Positions 32,351-43,800 of a DNA stretch of 64,000 nt are shown here, piece by piece. The notes under the pieces are model-generated. The model was given only the letters and a program-made list of their open reading frames with translations, was not told the origin of the DNA and ran no database searches. The stretch spans positions 17,957,501 through 18,021,500 of the forward strand of contig CM027381.1 of NCBI GenBank assembly GCA_015680905.1, written 5' to 3'. Numbering within the stretch: the first letter of the stretch is position 1; every line of letters begins with the position of its first letter. The stretch is from Coptis chinensis. Taxonomy: Eukaryota; Streptophyta; Magnoliopsida; Ranunculales; Ranunculaceae. Both the position numbers and the translations under genes were made by a program.

Positions 32351-34139
32351 ACGGAGGAGAATGCATGATTAGAAACAAGTATATATGGTAACATTTTTAA
32401 TTTTGTGTTAGTGTCCGCTTATGTCCCAAGCGAATTTTATTTTCTTTTATATCCATAATGGATGGAACTCATATAGGAGTTGCGTCTGCATTTTATTATT
32501 TATATTTGTATCGTTTAACTTTCTTTTATAAGTACTCCCATTTCCAAGCACGTTTCTATGGTACCCTCTATCTTTTATTTTCATTCCATACTTTGGGGAC
32601 AAAGCATGATTCTGTTTGGGGGTGGTATAGAAACACGTTGTAAATGTTTAAGCACATATTAGGTTGTATATTACATATTATTTGTCGTTTAAAAAATAGA
32701 AAAAGCATAAAAATAGTTTATATTATGCACTTAGGATAATGTTATTATTTCTTTTTCCATGATAATATTAGTCTAGAAATCTCAAGTAGCAATAGAATTG
32801 AGTGTAGTTTTTAGAAAATTAGGTTAATACGTAGGTAATAGTCATTGTATCTTTTCATTAACATCTTGCATGAGCATGAATGAGTGTACTTGGTAGTATT
32901 TTTCTGAGACCTAGGTTAGAATACGTAATTTTACATATTTTGTGAGATTCTAACCTAAAAGCCTCATATAAGTGAGAATCTGAGTGATGACACAAATGAG
33001 ACATATAATATGAGTAGAGAAATCACACATCCACTTGCTTGATCACCATACCATATCCTAAGCGAGAATTTAGGCCCTCTTTGGATCGATATAGCTAAAA
33101 ATTCATACCTATAAATAATTATCTGCTAGTCTCCCCTCCGAGCTTTTCAATTAGCCTTTTCGCAACAATAAATCCTTTACCCATCTTTGAATGAGTCTGA
33201 GAATAGGATGAGTAAAGAGAATAAAGAGAAAGACCTGTGGAAAACCAAAATTAGTTAGTTGCTTCAGAAAAGAAAAATAAAACAAAATAAAATAAAACAA
33301 AAAAAAAAATAGAAAGAAAACAAAAAATCCAAAAATAGAATAAAATGAGTCAAAAATCCAAAATAAAAAGGCTAAGGATGGAAACCAATTAAGTGTAGAA
33401 GCAAACTAAGAACAAGGTTTTCTCTAGTCACATGTAATTGATGACCCTATTATCTTAGACTTTTTTATTTGAATATCCATTCCATTTCTTCTTAAACCAT
33501 TACCTCGGCCCCGTATCATCTAATAAAGACCTCTAGCTCAATTAGGATTAATTTAGTGTGATAGTAAGTGGTAAATGTGATTAATCGACCTCGGCTCCTT
33601 TGGACGTCATTGAGATTATGAGGAAACGTGTGCCAATTGTACACTGGAGTGAGCTAACTTGAGTGGAAAAATCAGAGTATTTTTGTCTTGACAAATTGTG
33701 AGGACCTACTTAAGGACGTTATTCCAAAAGTTTCAGAAACGGACCTGCCATTGCATTTCATAACATAGTTCATAGCATGCAGGTATATTTTTAGATGATT
33801 TGATTATTATGCGTGTATTAACTTAGGTTTCGAAAGCATTGTTCTTATTATATTGTTATAGAGATTTATAGATATCTGTGATTAACCATGAAATTTTATT
33901 TTTTTATCTCTTTGTCATTATAGTATAAATAAAGTTTGTGAGTATCTTCTCTGGAAAACTCTCACAAGGCTATAACTCATCCACTAGGGAATTACTAGGG
34001 ATTTAAGGCCTTATTGCATATGGTCAATACAATCATACTCCGCGAAATGAGATTATTTAGGAACACATTTTTGGCCACTTATCTGTTTTTATTTCTCATA
34101 TTTGCTTGAAGACAAGCAAAATGTTGTTTGGGGGTGGTG
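32351..34139 (+). other. Long 3' noncoding region of element B
   Basis: Collinear with 23756-25567 of A. It contains an internal polypurine-like GTTTGGGGGTGG at 32614-32625 and a highly conserved block at 33017-33095. A perfect 8-bp hairpin TTTGCTTG-AAGA-CAAGCAAA lies at 34101-34120, and the terminal tract GTTTGGGGGTGGTG at 34126-34139. No ORF of substance. Confidence 0.75.
34101..34139 (+). promoter_or_regulatory. Hairpin and terminal polypurine tract of element B
   Basis: Perfect 8-bp stem with 4-base loop, then a G-rich tract ending directly at the 3' LTR. Same arrangement as 25529-25567 in A. Confidence 0.8.
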
Positions 34140-35452
34140 TGATAAGCACCCAAAAGTGTAGTTTAAGCCTCTTAATAGTACTCTACTTAGGCCAATTATG
34201 TTTAAAATAAATGAGAGTTAGTAATGTTTACGTGTTTTTGTGCATTTCAGGACTTGAAGTTGATTAGGTGACTAAAAGTACTACTTTTGCATGGAAAATG
34301 AGTCAAGATGATTGCCGAGGAAGTTCTACGTTTAAAGCCCAAGAATCATAGAGAAAAGCCTTTTTCAAGCCCAGTCAAAGCTAGGAAGTCAAAGTCAATC
34401 CGGGTAGAAAAGGGACAGAAAAATCAATAGAACTATAATAGGATGTATCTTTAGACTCGGGGTTCAGAATTGGGTGTACTTAATGTCAAAACGACTGGCT
34501 CGGAATAAGATTTCCAATGGACCTAGTCTTTCCCCAATCAGATCTGTAAAAGTGGACTAAAAAGGCATGAAAGTAATTTTCGGCAGCTGAGGCCTTTTTA
34601 GACTTGACTTAATGGACTTTGGGCACACTTTAGAGGCCCAAACTCCACCTTTTTGGCTCATGCACAAAAATATAACCCTAATTCTCTCCTATATAAAGAG
34701 GGTTAAGGCTAAACTTAACACCTCTCTTCTAGCTTAGCCTCTTAATAATTAGTTTAGTTTAGTTTTAATTAGTTTAACTTTTATTAGGGTTAGCATTGTA
34801 GCCTCCATTAGAACCTATCAATAAAAATCTTAGTCCTTTAATATTCAATTCAATTCTCTTTACATTATGTCATCTTATTATTTCTTTTATGTAATGATTC
34901 CTATGAATCACGGCTAAACCTGCATTAGAGGAGGTTTATGAAGCCATGTGAGGATGAGTAGCTAGTAGTTTTTATTGTGTTGCATAAAAGAATGTCAAGT
35001 TCTTCATTATGAGTAACTAGAGATAGAGCTCATAACGGAGAACTAGAGTATAGAGCCACCATCAAAGAGATTTGTGGTGGATTTATACTCTCATGCTAGT
35101 GAAACCTCGATCTGAGAGGACTTTGTCTTCACTAGGGATCAATACAAGTAATTTGATACTAACTAATAGTCAATCGAATCGTGTGGCAGATTAAACCCCT
35201 TATCATACCTTTATTCATCATCTAAATTCACTGTTTTTACTTCATATCTACTGTTTTGACTCTCAAGTGAAGCATACTTCTAATCTAGACTCGCATCCAA
35301 GTAGTGTACAACTAGAGTTTGGCGAACACAACTACTCCCCTTTTTATCACATAATTTTGATGAGTTTTTTCTACTATTTTTTCCTCATATATCTACTGTT
35401 CCTCTCTTCTCATTACTATTTTGATAGAATAATAATACTTAAATTAATATCA
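34140..35452 (+). repeat. 3' LTR of element B (1313 bp)
   Basis: Starts TGATAAGCACCCAAAAG, ends AATTAATATCA. It carries the TATATAAA box (34690-34697) and the LTR hairpin (35046-35090). Followed directly by the CTGAT duplication. Confidence 0.93.
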
Positions 35453-35457
35453 CTGAT
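35453..35457. repeat. Target-site duplication of element B (right)
   Basis: CTGAT, identical to 9664-9668. Confidence 0.9.
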
Positions 35458-36838
35458 CTTTCATCAAGTTAGAGTTTTGTTACATAATTTTGTTTTGGTT
35501 TTCCAACAAGGTCACTACTATGTCCTTTGTAGATGGTTTAACTGGTGGAGTGGTCATAGGAGGAGTGAATGGAATTAAGGTTTGTTGAGTGTTTATGTTA
35601 TGATTTTGATAGTACTGAGATAAATGCTCTAAACTTCTATTCTGGTCACCTAAATCTCCTTGTCCTAGATGTTGATTAATTTGGTGGAAGTTTGTAGTAG
35701 GCCTAACGTTTTGATAATTAAAACATGGAGGTGTAGGTTGTTGTTGTCGATTATAATTAGTGCTCTGCCTCTATTGTGTGTTAGGGTTGGTGAAAGCGTA
35801 GTTATCTATGGGTTGTGGTAAAGGTGAACCGTAGAGTAAGGGACAAAAGGAATCGGTATGGTTGGGATTAAAATAGGCATTACATGGAAGGGAGTTGATG
35901 TTCATGACTGAAGTGGATATCACTTCTTGTTTATGCACAAAGAGGGCCTCGATCTTTCGAGTGAGGGATTCAATTAAAGTTCTAAGTTCAGGGTCTTGTT
36001 TAACCTCAAACATACTGGCTGCCTTAGCTGTAGAAGAAGAAGGGATGGAGCGGGAGTAATCGTTACCTCCCCAGTTGTTACTTTTCCTGGATTGATTATC
36101 TAAGAAGTTATAAGCATATGTGGCTCCTTTACTTAAGGATTTACCTCCGTTCATGATATCTAAAGTCTCCTTATGGTGTTGGGATAGGCCTTTGAAAAAG
36201 GCATGACCTAGTATGTCTTTACCAAGATTATGATTGGGACATTCGACTAGAAGATTAGTGAAACGATTCCAAGCCTCAGAAAAGGATTCTTGAGGCTTTT
36301 GGCGAAAGAAGTGAATATTTTGTAGCATCTCACCAGTCTTCTATGGTGGGTAGAATTGTTCCATAAATAATTCAACTAGTTTTTCCCATGTGTCGACAGA
36401 GTTCGGCTTTGATGTTGTTAGCCAAGCAGTTGCTTTGTCAGCTAAGGTGAAAGGAAACACCCTAAGCTTTACTTGTTCAGGTCTTACGTTAGGATGATGA
36501 AATGTAGTAAAAATTTGTTGTATCCTACGTAGGTGTTAATAAGGATTCTCATGGTCTAAGCCATGGAAAACAGGTAGCAGATTAAATATATTAGGGGGGA
36601 TTATAAAATCTCCCGTGTTATTTGCAAGAATAATGAAGGACTCAGGTCTATCGTTCAAAGCCTTATAAAAATCAGAGAGGGGTCTCTCTGCTATTTCTTC
36701 ACCCATTGCTACAGATGTAGTGTTGGTGGGTGTCGATGTTATATGTGTGGTGATATGTGTATTTCTAGATAGACGATTATTTCTGCGTCTATGTGAAACT
36801 AATATGGTAGGTTTATACGTACCAGATCTTAATCTCAT
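35458..36838 (-). pseudogene. Element C gag N-terminal part
   Basis: Start MRLRSGTYKPTILVSHRR at 36838. An upstream in-frame ATG at 36862 exists, but A shares the MRLRSG start. Blocks: LSDFYKALNDRPESFIILAN, FNLLPVFHGLDHENPY, a stop near 36537, then PQESFSEAWNRFTNLLVECP and a segment to 35771. The zinc knuckle is damaged: the second Cys is Tyr (C-NA-Y-FNPN-H-TDSF-C). After a TAG at about 35773 the Asn/Gln-rich tail runs to the B insertion point. Confidence 0.85.
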
Positions 36839-37111
36839 GAAAGTTTTAAGTCTACTAGGCAATTCCTAACGAGCATGCAAAAATAGCCTGATTATTAATA
36901 GAAATAGAATCCTCTTACAGTGGATTCAACGTGGATGTGAAGAGGTGTTACCTGTAGCGTCCTTGCTACACGCATAAATAGAGCCTTCAACAGCCTTGAA
37001 GCACGTCTATGTTATTTGAACAATTATACGAGTACTGGTCCGGTTACAGGAGGTGGATTGTGAAGTCCTGTAAAAAGTTTAACCTAATTAGTGCTAACGT
37101 TTTAAGAATAA

Positions 37112-37140
37112 CTAGTTTTCGTACCCGTTCAACAAACGGG
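37112..37140 (-). mobile_element. Helitron-like 3' end (minus strand) inside element C leader
   Basis: Read on the minus strand: hairpin CCCGTT-TGTTG-AACGGG (37140-37124), eight bases, then CTAG (37115-37112) followed by T. This fits a Helitron 3' terminus. The body would extend to the right. It lies exactly where similarity of C to B ends, which supports a real insertion boundary. The 5' end was not found. Confidence 0.55.
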
Positions 37141-37428
37141 GACCGTTTTTATGTAATTTTTTTTTTGTTAATATTTTATAATTTAAGTTTATGAATTATT
37201 ATGTACCAAAATTATTTACTCTAAAATATTGTAATGATTCAAAAATTTAGTGAAATATATATGCCACAAATTATATCGCCCTTTTGGGAAGCTGTAAAAG
37301 AGGAGATACCTTAACATATCATTATAGGTAACAAATTCAAATATAAAAAACAATATATCCAACTCCATGTAAAACATAATCTGTTAAAGATCATTAGAGA
37401 GCACATAATATAAATCACAAATTATAGA

Positions 37429-37477
37429 AATCAAAGACCATTAATACTGAGTAGTTGAGAATGCTCCCAGGAAGCCA
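37429..37477. repeat. 49-bp dispersed repeat, copy 1
   Basis: Matches 46179-46227 with three or so mismatches; the core is AAAGACCATTAATACT and GTAGTTGAGAATG. Direct orientation, 8.75 kb apart. Confidence 0.65.
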
Positions 37478-38440
37478 CCTCAGCCCCCTTTTTTTCTCTT
37501 AGATGGACACCTCAGCTTTTACAATAATTCGACACAAAAAAAAAAAAAAAAAAAAAAAAAAACAAACTCACGCCCAGTTTGGGGAACTGTTCGCGTAGGA
37601 ATCCGAAATAAAAGAAAAAGAGAAATAAACCTTTCGTCAAAACTCAAAACCCCACCCTAAAAAAAAAGTAAAGTGCCCAAAACTATTAAAAATGGCTTTC
37701 ACGTCCAATATGGATTGGAGTTAGGGTCAACAAAAAAGTTACCCACTTACACTTTTAGTTTTCCATTGGCTTTTCTTCAAAAGTGCATCATTGAAAGAAA
37801 GTCTCATGGTGCTAGAATTTGATTCGATTCTTTGTGCTGAAAAATTAATGATTTACTTATGTATATTGATGTCTACAACGAGTTTGGAGTTAATGCAGGA
37901 GGGAGGCCTGAAAATGCTAGATGGCATGCATTATTGTTGTCTAATCAATGATCGAAAGTAGCGTCGTCAACCTCAAGTGTATGGTATTGTTATGTCTATA
38001 GTGTTACGAACTTACGATCTATCTTTTGGTGGTCTATGTGATGGGCGAATGACTGTTACTGCTAGAGAACAAATTTTAATAGACAGTTTAGTTTTATGGC
38101 TTTCGAAAGTTAATTACCCATTTCGCCAGATTTCATCACCCCTAATTAGATGATAGGTCTAATCAACTTCCAAAAACAAAGGTTCAACAACATCATGTCT
38201 ATTACGTTCAAATCTTAGATTCCCTATTTCCACAAACACACCTAAATTAAAACTCTGTGCCTCTGAAGAAGCAAGAAAACATCTTCAAGATTAGTATTTT
38301 CTTTTACATTCTAGATTAAAAGAAAAAGACCAAAGAATCAACCGTGCTAGGGTTAGTAGTAACTCTTTATTTTTATTTTTTCTATATAATTAAACTTAAT
38401 TCTTTTTATATATAATTTTCTTTTGTTTGACTTTTTATTT
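37478..38440. other. Low-copy DNA with poly-A run
   Basis: Contains an A-run of about 28 near 37536-37562. A possible decayed exon near 38240-38340 could encode ASEEARKHLQD followed by RLKEKDQRINR, which would fit the coiled-coil gene that follows. No intact gene. Confidence 0.35.
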
Positions 38441-39089
38441 AGTTTGAAGTGAGTCAAGGTGCACTAGCATTGAAGAAATTTGTAGAGGAGAGATAGAAGT
38501 TGGCTACTGAGTGTACTAATCTTTTGAACCAGTGTTCAAGATGGGAGAAAGAGTGTTTTCTTTATGATCGTGATCGAGAAGCGTTGATGGAATTTGCTAA
38601 TGAAGCAGATGAAAGGGCTAAAGAGGCTGAGGTTTGTGTTCTTGATATCGAAGATGAGTTGAAGAATGTTTCAAAAGAGTTGGAAAAGTATAGAAAAAAA
38701 AATGCGAGAAGTGCTAGCACATGGTATATTTATTATTTATATATCCCCTCTAATGTTGTTTAATGATTTTAAAAGGTTTTAAATTTTTGTTGATTTCTTA
38801 GTTGAGTTTCTTTGGTGGCAGGTTAGCGAAACTCGGTTGACTGAGGAGTTGCATTTGATGAGAGAGAATATTACTATGCTTGAGCAATCAAGGTATATAA
38901 TGAGTACTGGCCAAATTTTATAGTGGGGATAAATGTTTATGCGCGTATTAGTATGCTAAGTTTGTTATTCATTTTGCATTAATCAGGTTGCAAGGATGTA
39001 GTGATAATCATATTCACTGTAGCAAATGTTCTTCGCTAAAAGCAGACGACCAAATTCCATGCCCACATGTACTAGCCGCCATGCCTGTG
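38441..39089 (+). pseudogene. Coiled-coil protein gene fragment
   Basis: Exon 1 (about 38441-38720) reads ALALKKFVEER, a TAG, then KLATECTNLLNQCSRWEKEC, REALMEFANEADERAKEAEV and LDIEDELKNVSKELEKYRKK. This is heptad-rich, strongly charged and predicted coiled coil. Exon 2 (38822-38890) reads VSETRLTEELHLMRENITML between AG and GT. Exon 3 (38987-39087) reads LQGCSDNHIHCSKCSSLKAD and ends before GTGAGT. The early stop and lack of a start suggest a dead fragment. I do not recognise the family with certainty. Confidence 0.55.
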
Positions 39090-39847
39090 AGTGAATAACT
39101 CTTAATTTTTTTCTAAAATTTAATTCGGCACTAGATGTTTGATTACTGTTTTAAACAACTAATAGTGATCTTATTAGTGAGATGGCCAGTACCATTGGGT
39201 TGTCTATGCAATCTGCCAACATATCCATAAAAAAAGGCTATTAGTTTAGTAGCAAATATATGTTATTGTTAGCGGCTTATTACTGTGTATTTGTTTGGAA
39301 AGGGGTTATTAGTAGGAAGATACACTTTTTTGTGAAGATATCAGATAAAAAGCGCGCATAATATGAAGTTATTGCCCATCACCTTCAAAGACTTCTATGG
39401 AGAAGTTCCATGTGAACTTTCTACAACCTTCAAAACTTAAAGGAGAAGTTCCATGAGGGCATGTAAGAATTTTGTTGGGTGAAATGCTGATGAATGACTT
39501 TAGGGGTGGTAAACTTCTCTTATTTACGCTTCCTATCTCATGAGAAGACGCACTAATAAGTGGACGTTCACTCCTTAGAGTCTCTTGCCAATGTAATATT
39601 CTCTTTCTCCAATTCTCCACTTTTATTTTGCACGTTTGTTTTCAAGTTTTCTTATTCGGGTAAATTTGGAATTATTGTTCAGGGGTTAACATGGCTTCTA
39701 CCAGTATGCTTCTCGGAAACAGAAATAAGACCAGAAGCAGGTTTTGTGAACCTTTGGTGACCTCTATAAACCAGACTTTCACCAAAAAAAAAAAAAACAA
39801 AAGAACCTAGCCTGATAAACAATACATCAAAAGGTTTGTTTTACTTG

Positions 39848-40280
39848 ATGTCGTTGTTGTGCGGATTATATGTGAACCCTTTGTCAATTCATTCTCTCGC
39901 CTCTCTCAACAACAAATCAGAACCGGTCGACATGTACCAGACACAAATTACATTTTTATGGTATATCTCTTATTGTGCTATCTCTACGTGTTTATTTCAT
40001 TCATTAAATTAATAATTCTTCGTCAATATGTCACAGGGTGATTTTGTCGATCGTGGATACAATTGTCTTGAAGTTTTTACAATTATTTTACTTCTTAAAG
40101 CAAGGTATTTATAGTAATCCTCTTCTTCTTTTTTCTTTTTTCTACTGAATCTTTGTAAGATGTTGATCCACGGTGTTTTAACTGTTAATAATATCCTGTG
40201 AATATAACTCTTTTGCGTGGCAATCATGAAAGCCGTCAACTTACTCGGGTATTGTATGTTCATTATTTTGAATGCACTCA
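39848..40280 (+). pseudogene. Protein phosphatase 4 (PPX) catalytic-subunit gene fragment
   Basis: PP4/PPX is a metal-dependent Ser/Thr phosphatase of the PPP family. Three exon remnants are collinear. The first ends at 39960 with [12 protein letters not shown] before GT. The second (40037-40104) reads [20 protein letters not shown] between AG and GT. The third (about 40190-40275) reads VNITLLRGNHESRQLTRV. The metal-ligand motifs GDFVDRG and GNHE are intact, while the upstream GDIHG motif is lost in a degraded stretch (39850-39920). The sequence [20 protein letters not shown] is more typical of PP4 than PP2A in my memory of the family. The remaining C-terminal two thirds are not seen. Confidence 0.8.
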
Positions 40281-40716
40281 ACCCCTTTTTCTTTTAGCTT
40301 TTACCTTCCTGGCACTGATATAACACATGTGCTGGAGTGTGAGTTTGACCATTCATGACTGTGATTTCAATTAAATAACTGTCTACTGGGTTGATTAAGC
40401 ATTTACCATTAGGATTTATTCTAATAGGGAATGGTTGAGAAATTGGGATGAGTGATGTGTTGAAATTTTAGAGCTCTACCAACATGAACTTTATATCCAA
40501 AGTCATAGCTATTTTAAACATTGATATGTAATTCATGGGTTTCTATTTGAAATATTGTGTTTTATGTTTATATTAGGTGTTCCTTTCTATTTTAATTAAT
40601 AATTGTGTTTTATATGTATATCTCAGGTTACTATCAATTTGGTTCTTATATCATTATGATGTTTTCTTCTTTTTAAAGTTATTCAGCTTCTCTATCCATT
40701 TTTCTTTATTATTCAG

Positions 40717-40868
40717 GTAGAGCCACGGGCAAAAATTAAGACACCAATTTTTAGAATAACACTGTTAAATCTTGCAGAATATGCATCAAAAGCTGGGAAA
40801 GATGAATTTGAAGTTAGCGTGCCTCGACTCAGTGAAAGTGGTGATTTGAACCTCATCCTTCTATATGC
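40717..40868 (+). pseudogene. Unassigned open exon
   Basis: 50 codons plus two bases, open, between an AG (40715-40716) and GTATGT. It contains KTPIFRITLLNLAEYASKAG and FEVSVPRLSESGDLNLILLY. Codon composition looks coding. I do not recognise the protein; it is another gene fragment close to the PP4 remnant, and could belong to the same captured or duplicated segment. Confidence 0.4.
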
Positions 40869-43800
40869 GTATGTGACTCCTGATATATTTATTGTTTTTT
40901 TTTTCTCATGATTGCGTACTCTACCCCGGATATATGAGAATGTATGTTCTAGGTTGCTTAATAATTAGCACGATGAATATTGGGGTACTTAATGCCCCCG
41001 ATGTATTGGTGCACTTACCATTTTTTCCTTTTTCGAAAATTGGACCTTATAGATCATATCTAGCAAAGTGAGGACAAGTGGAAGAGTATATTGATTGGAC
41101 TTGATGCTTCGAACCACAATAAACCCAAATCCATTCAAAGAAAGGCACTTTAGTTAAGGCTAAGGCCTTCAATCACATCACAATACAACTTTAGAGGTTG
41201 TTTATTACAAGGTTATATCTTGATTTTTGTTGCAAAACCAGCCACTACAATCTAACTACAATTATTGAGTGACGATATTTTTTTTATCTTTTCAAAGTTT
41301 ATGCAGTTTTAGTGACAGGATTCCTTTTACACATAACTTTCGCAACTTGTAATGCATGTCTTCCTTTTACATATACCATTTTACATTGTTATTAATTGAT
41401 GGTGCAGGCATTCTAGCAACTATGTGGAAGACACCTATAGAGGTGACATGTCAATTTTATTTAGAGACTTCAGTGTTGCTATTGTTGGAGTACTCAAACT
41501 TATGGTTATGAAGTTACATGTTATCAGCTCTGTAGAACAGTTTCAACTCTAAGGTAACTCCAAAAGTTATTTGATATTAGTAGCATGATAACACCATTGA
41601 CTCAAGCTTAGAATAATAGTAAATAATTTGGAATTTTAGACCATGATGTATTGATATTAGAAAGATTGCTACTTAGCTAGCATGATAGCACCACTAACTC
41701 AAGATTAGAAAAATAGTAAGTACATACTAATGTGCATGAATAATATGAGATAATCCTATATATACTTTTTTAATGCATGAATAATGGATTCACTAATATT
41801 CTTTTTGATTATTTATTTTTTTAATGCTTATAGGTGCTGTCGATTAAATTGTTGACGATGGTTTAATATAAAGAAACAGGTCGACATAATCTTTGTTTTG
41901 AGATTACTACTGAGCTTGATTACCTTCACACGATTATTTATTTTCCTTGATACATGGTTAGACATGTCTCTGCCATCAAAGGTATATTAACTTGGTGGAT
42001 TTTGAACTAACTATGAGAAGGCTTAAGTATCTGCACCCTTGACTCACTTGAGGATCCGTAGTGAGTCTTTATGTAATTAGGAGAAATATACATATGATTT
42101 TAGATATAACTGCTTTGGAATTTCTCATGTGGTAGAAGTTCTACCTAGGCATTACTGATTAGGATTAACAGTGAAATATCTCACAAAATTATGTTTATGT
42201 AGATACCGATACTAAATCCTAGGAGCTTTCTCTCACACTGGCTGAATATCAGATTGGTTATGCTTTATATAATGTTGAGATAGGCTCTAATGGTTTTTTC
42301 AGAGGCATTGTGGAATGAATGTTGTTGATTTTGTATGTGTTCAGTAAAGCCTTTCATGGGTTAACAAAAGTGCACGGTGACAACTGAGAAGTACAACAAA
42401 CTTAACTCTGTGTATTCGACGCTTCACAAATGAGCAAATCAGCGTAACTAAGCTAGGTATGTATACGGTAGATCACAAATGACATCTTTGGGCACTAAAA
42501 TGAGTTTTGATTTCCATTCTATGACCAGTATTAGTTTCATCTCATCTATGATAGGAACTAAAAATCTCCATTTCGATTGAGTTATGAATGGGGGAATTGG
42601 AAGTTTATATAAACCTTAAGGTATGAGCAAGGTAGTTCATAATCAGAACATAATGCATAGGTCTCACAAGAATGCAGTCCCTAATTTGAGGACTCACAAA
42701 ATTGTTGTTGTGTTTGATTGAATTGTGTTGGTCCGAAAACACCTCTTCTATTCCAATCAATAAAACCTCACTTATATGCTTGGTTTATGTCTGTTAGTAT
42801 ATTTCTATGATATCTAGGTACCATCCAGTAGGTATGTATTAGATTGTCATATATGCAATGTTTGCTTTCTGTCGTACGTTAATTTTGTGAGGTCTTTATC
42901 GTTTTGTCAAATACAATATATAAGGCATTAACAAACAATTGCATGAGAACCAACAAGTCCAATTACCTCAAGAGGTTGTTGTGACACCTCCACAGATTAC
43001 TCTTAGAGTCAGTCTCACCAATGCTTTCACAGCTTAAACTAGGGTATCATGGTAGAAAAAGAAATAGCCCGATATATCATTATTTCCTCATCTTCTACCT
43101 CTAGCTACAACTTAAACTAAAACCAAAAGCTACAGCTTCATCTCCCAGTATACCCATGAAGTGGAGCACTAGCAAATCAGCAAGGCTTACCACCGGTCAG
43201 TTTACAATTGGCTTTTAATTTTAAGTTTTTGAACTCTACATTCCCAAACAGTAGCTTTGACATTCTCCTCTCCCGATTAGCTCCTTCAACTCTCTATATA
43301 TCAAGGAGAACTCCTAAAACCTACAAGGTATGCTGATTCATGGATCACACTTTCAATGTTAAGTGACTTCAGTGTGAAAGAAATCTTTTTGTAAGTTCGA
43401 TGGTATTTTTATGTTTCTTATCTATCTCATCAATTGTTTTCTTCTTTGTATTCAAACAATGAATTCTTATTAAAATTACTTAAATTATCTCACCATCATT
43501 TTATTACTTTGTGCTTTTTTTTAGCTAAGAATCAAAGTTTTGTTTCGCCTATTTTATTGCATTCAAAAGGAGCTTCTATTTGAGGTCCCGAACATGCTAG
43601 CGTAATGTCTCTTATTTGAATTAAACTTGGTGTACGTGTATACATATTGATAAGCTCACATGATATGATTTAGTTAAGCAGGTACAAGTGATTGTTTATT
43701 TACTTAAGACCAGTCATTTGAGAATGTGATGCTTGAAGATTGACATGATGATATTTAGTGGAAAAGACTCCCAAGTAGATGAAGCTATGCAAGAAATAAC

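Larger units (their letters stand above)
9669..35452 (+). mobile_element. Athila-type Ty3/gypsy retrotransposon B, split by element A
   Basis: Bounded by two LTRs that begin TGATAAGCACC and end in TCA, with a perfect 5-bp target duplication. Order: LTR, primer site, GC-rich leader, gag, protease, damaged RT/RNase H, [element A 15808-27057], integrase, two env-like ORFs, 3' noncoding region, polypurine tract, LTR. Its own length without A is about 14.5 kb, long for gypsy elements but normal for Athila. Many stops and frameshifts make it defective. By eye its LTRs differ at about 9 of the first 120 bases, so it is older than or about as old as A, in agreement with the nesting. Confidence 0.93.
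35453..37111 (-). mobile_element. Retroelement C, upstream part (leader and gag)
   Basis: Minus-strand sequence collinear with 11660-13250 of B. The leader keeps the phrase GTAGCAAGGACGCT with a following CAGGTAACACCT as in B. Homology to B stops at about 37110, where a Helitron-like terminus begins. The PBS and 5' LTR of C are therefore missing from the expected place. Confidence 0.85.
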
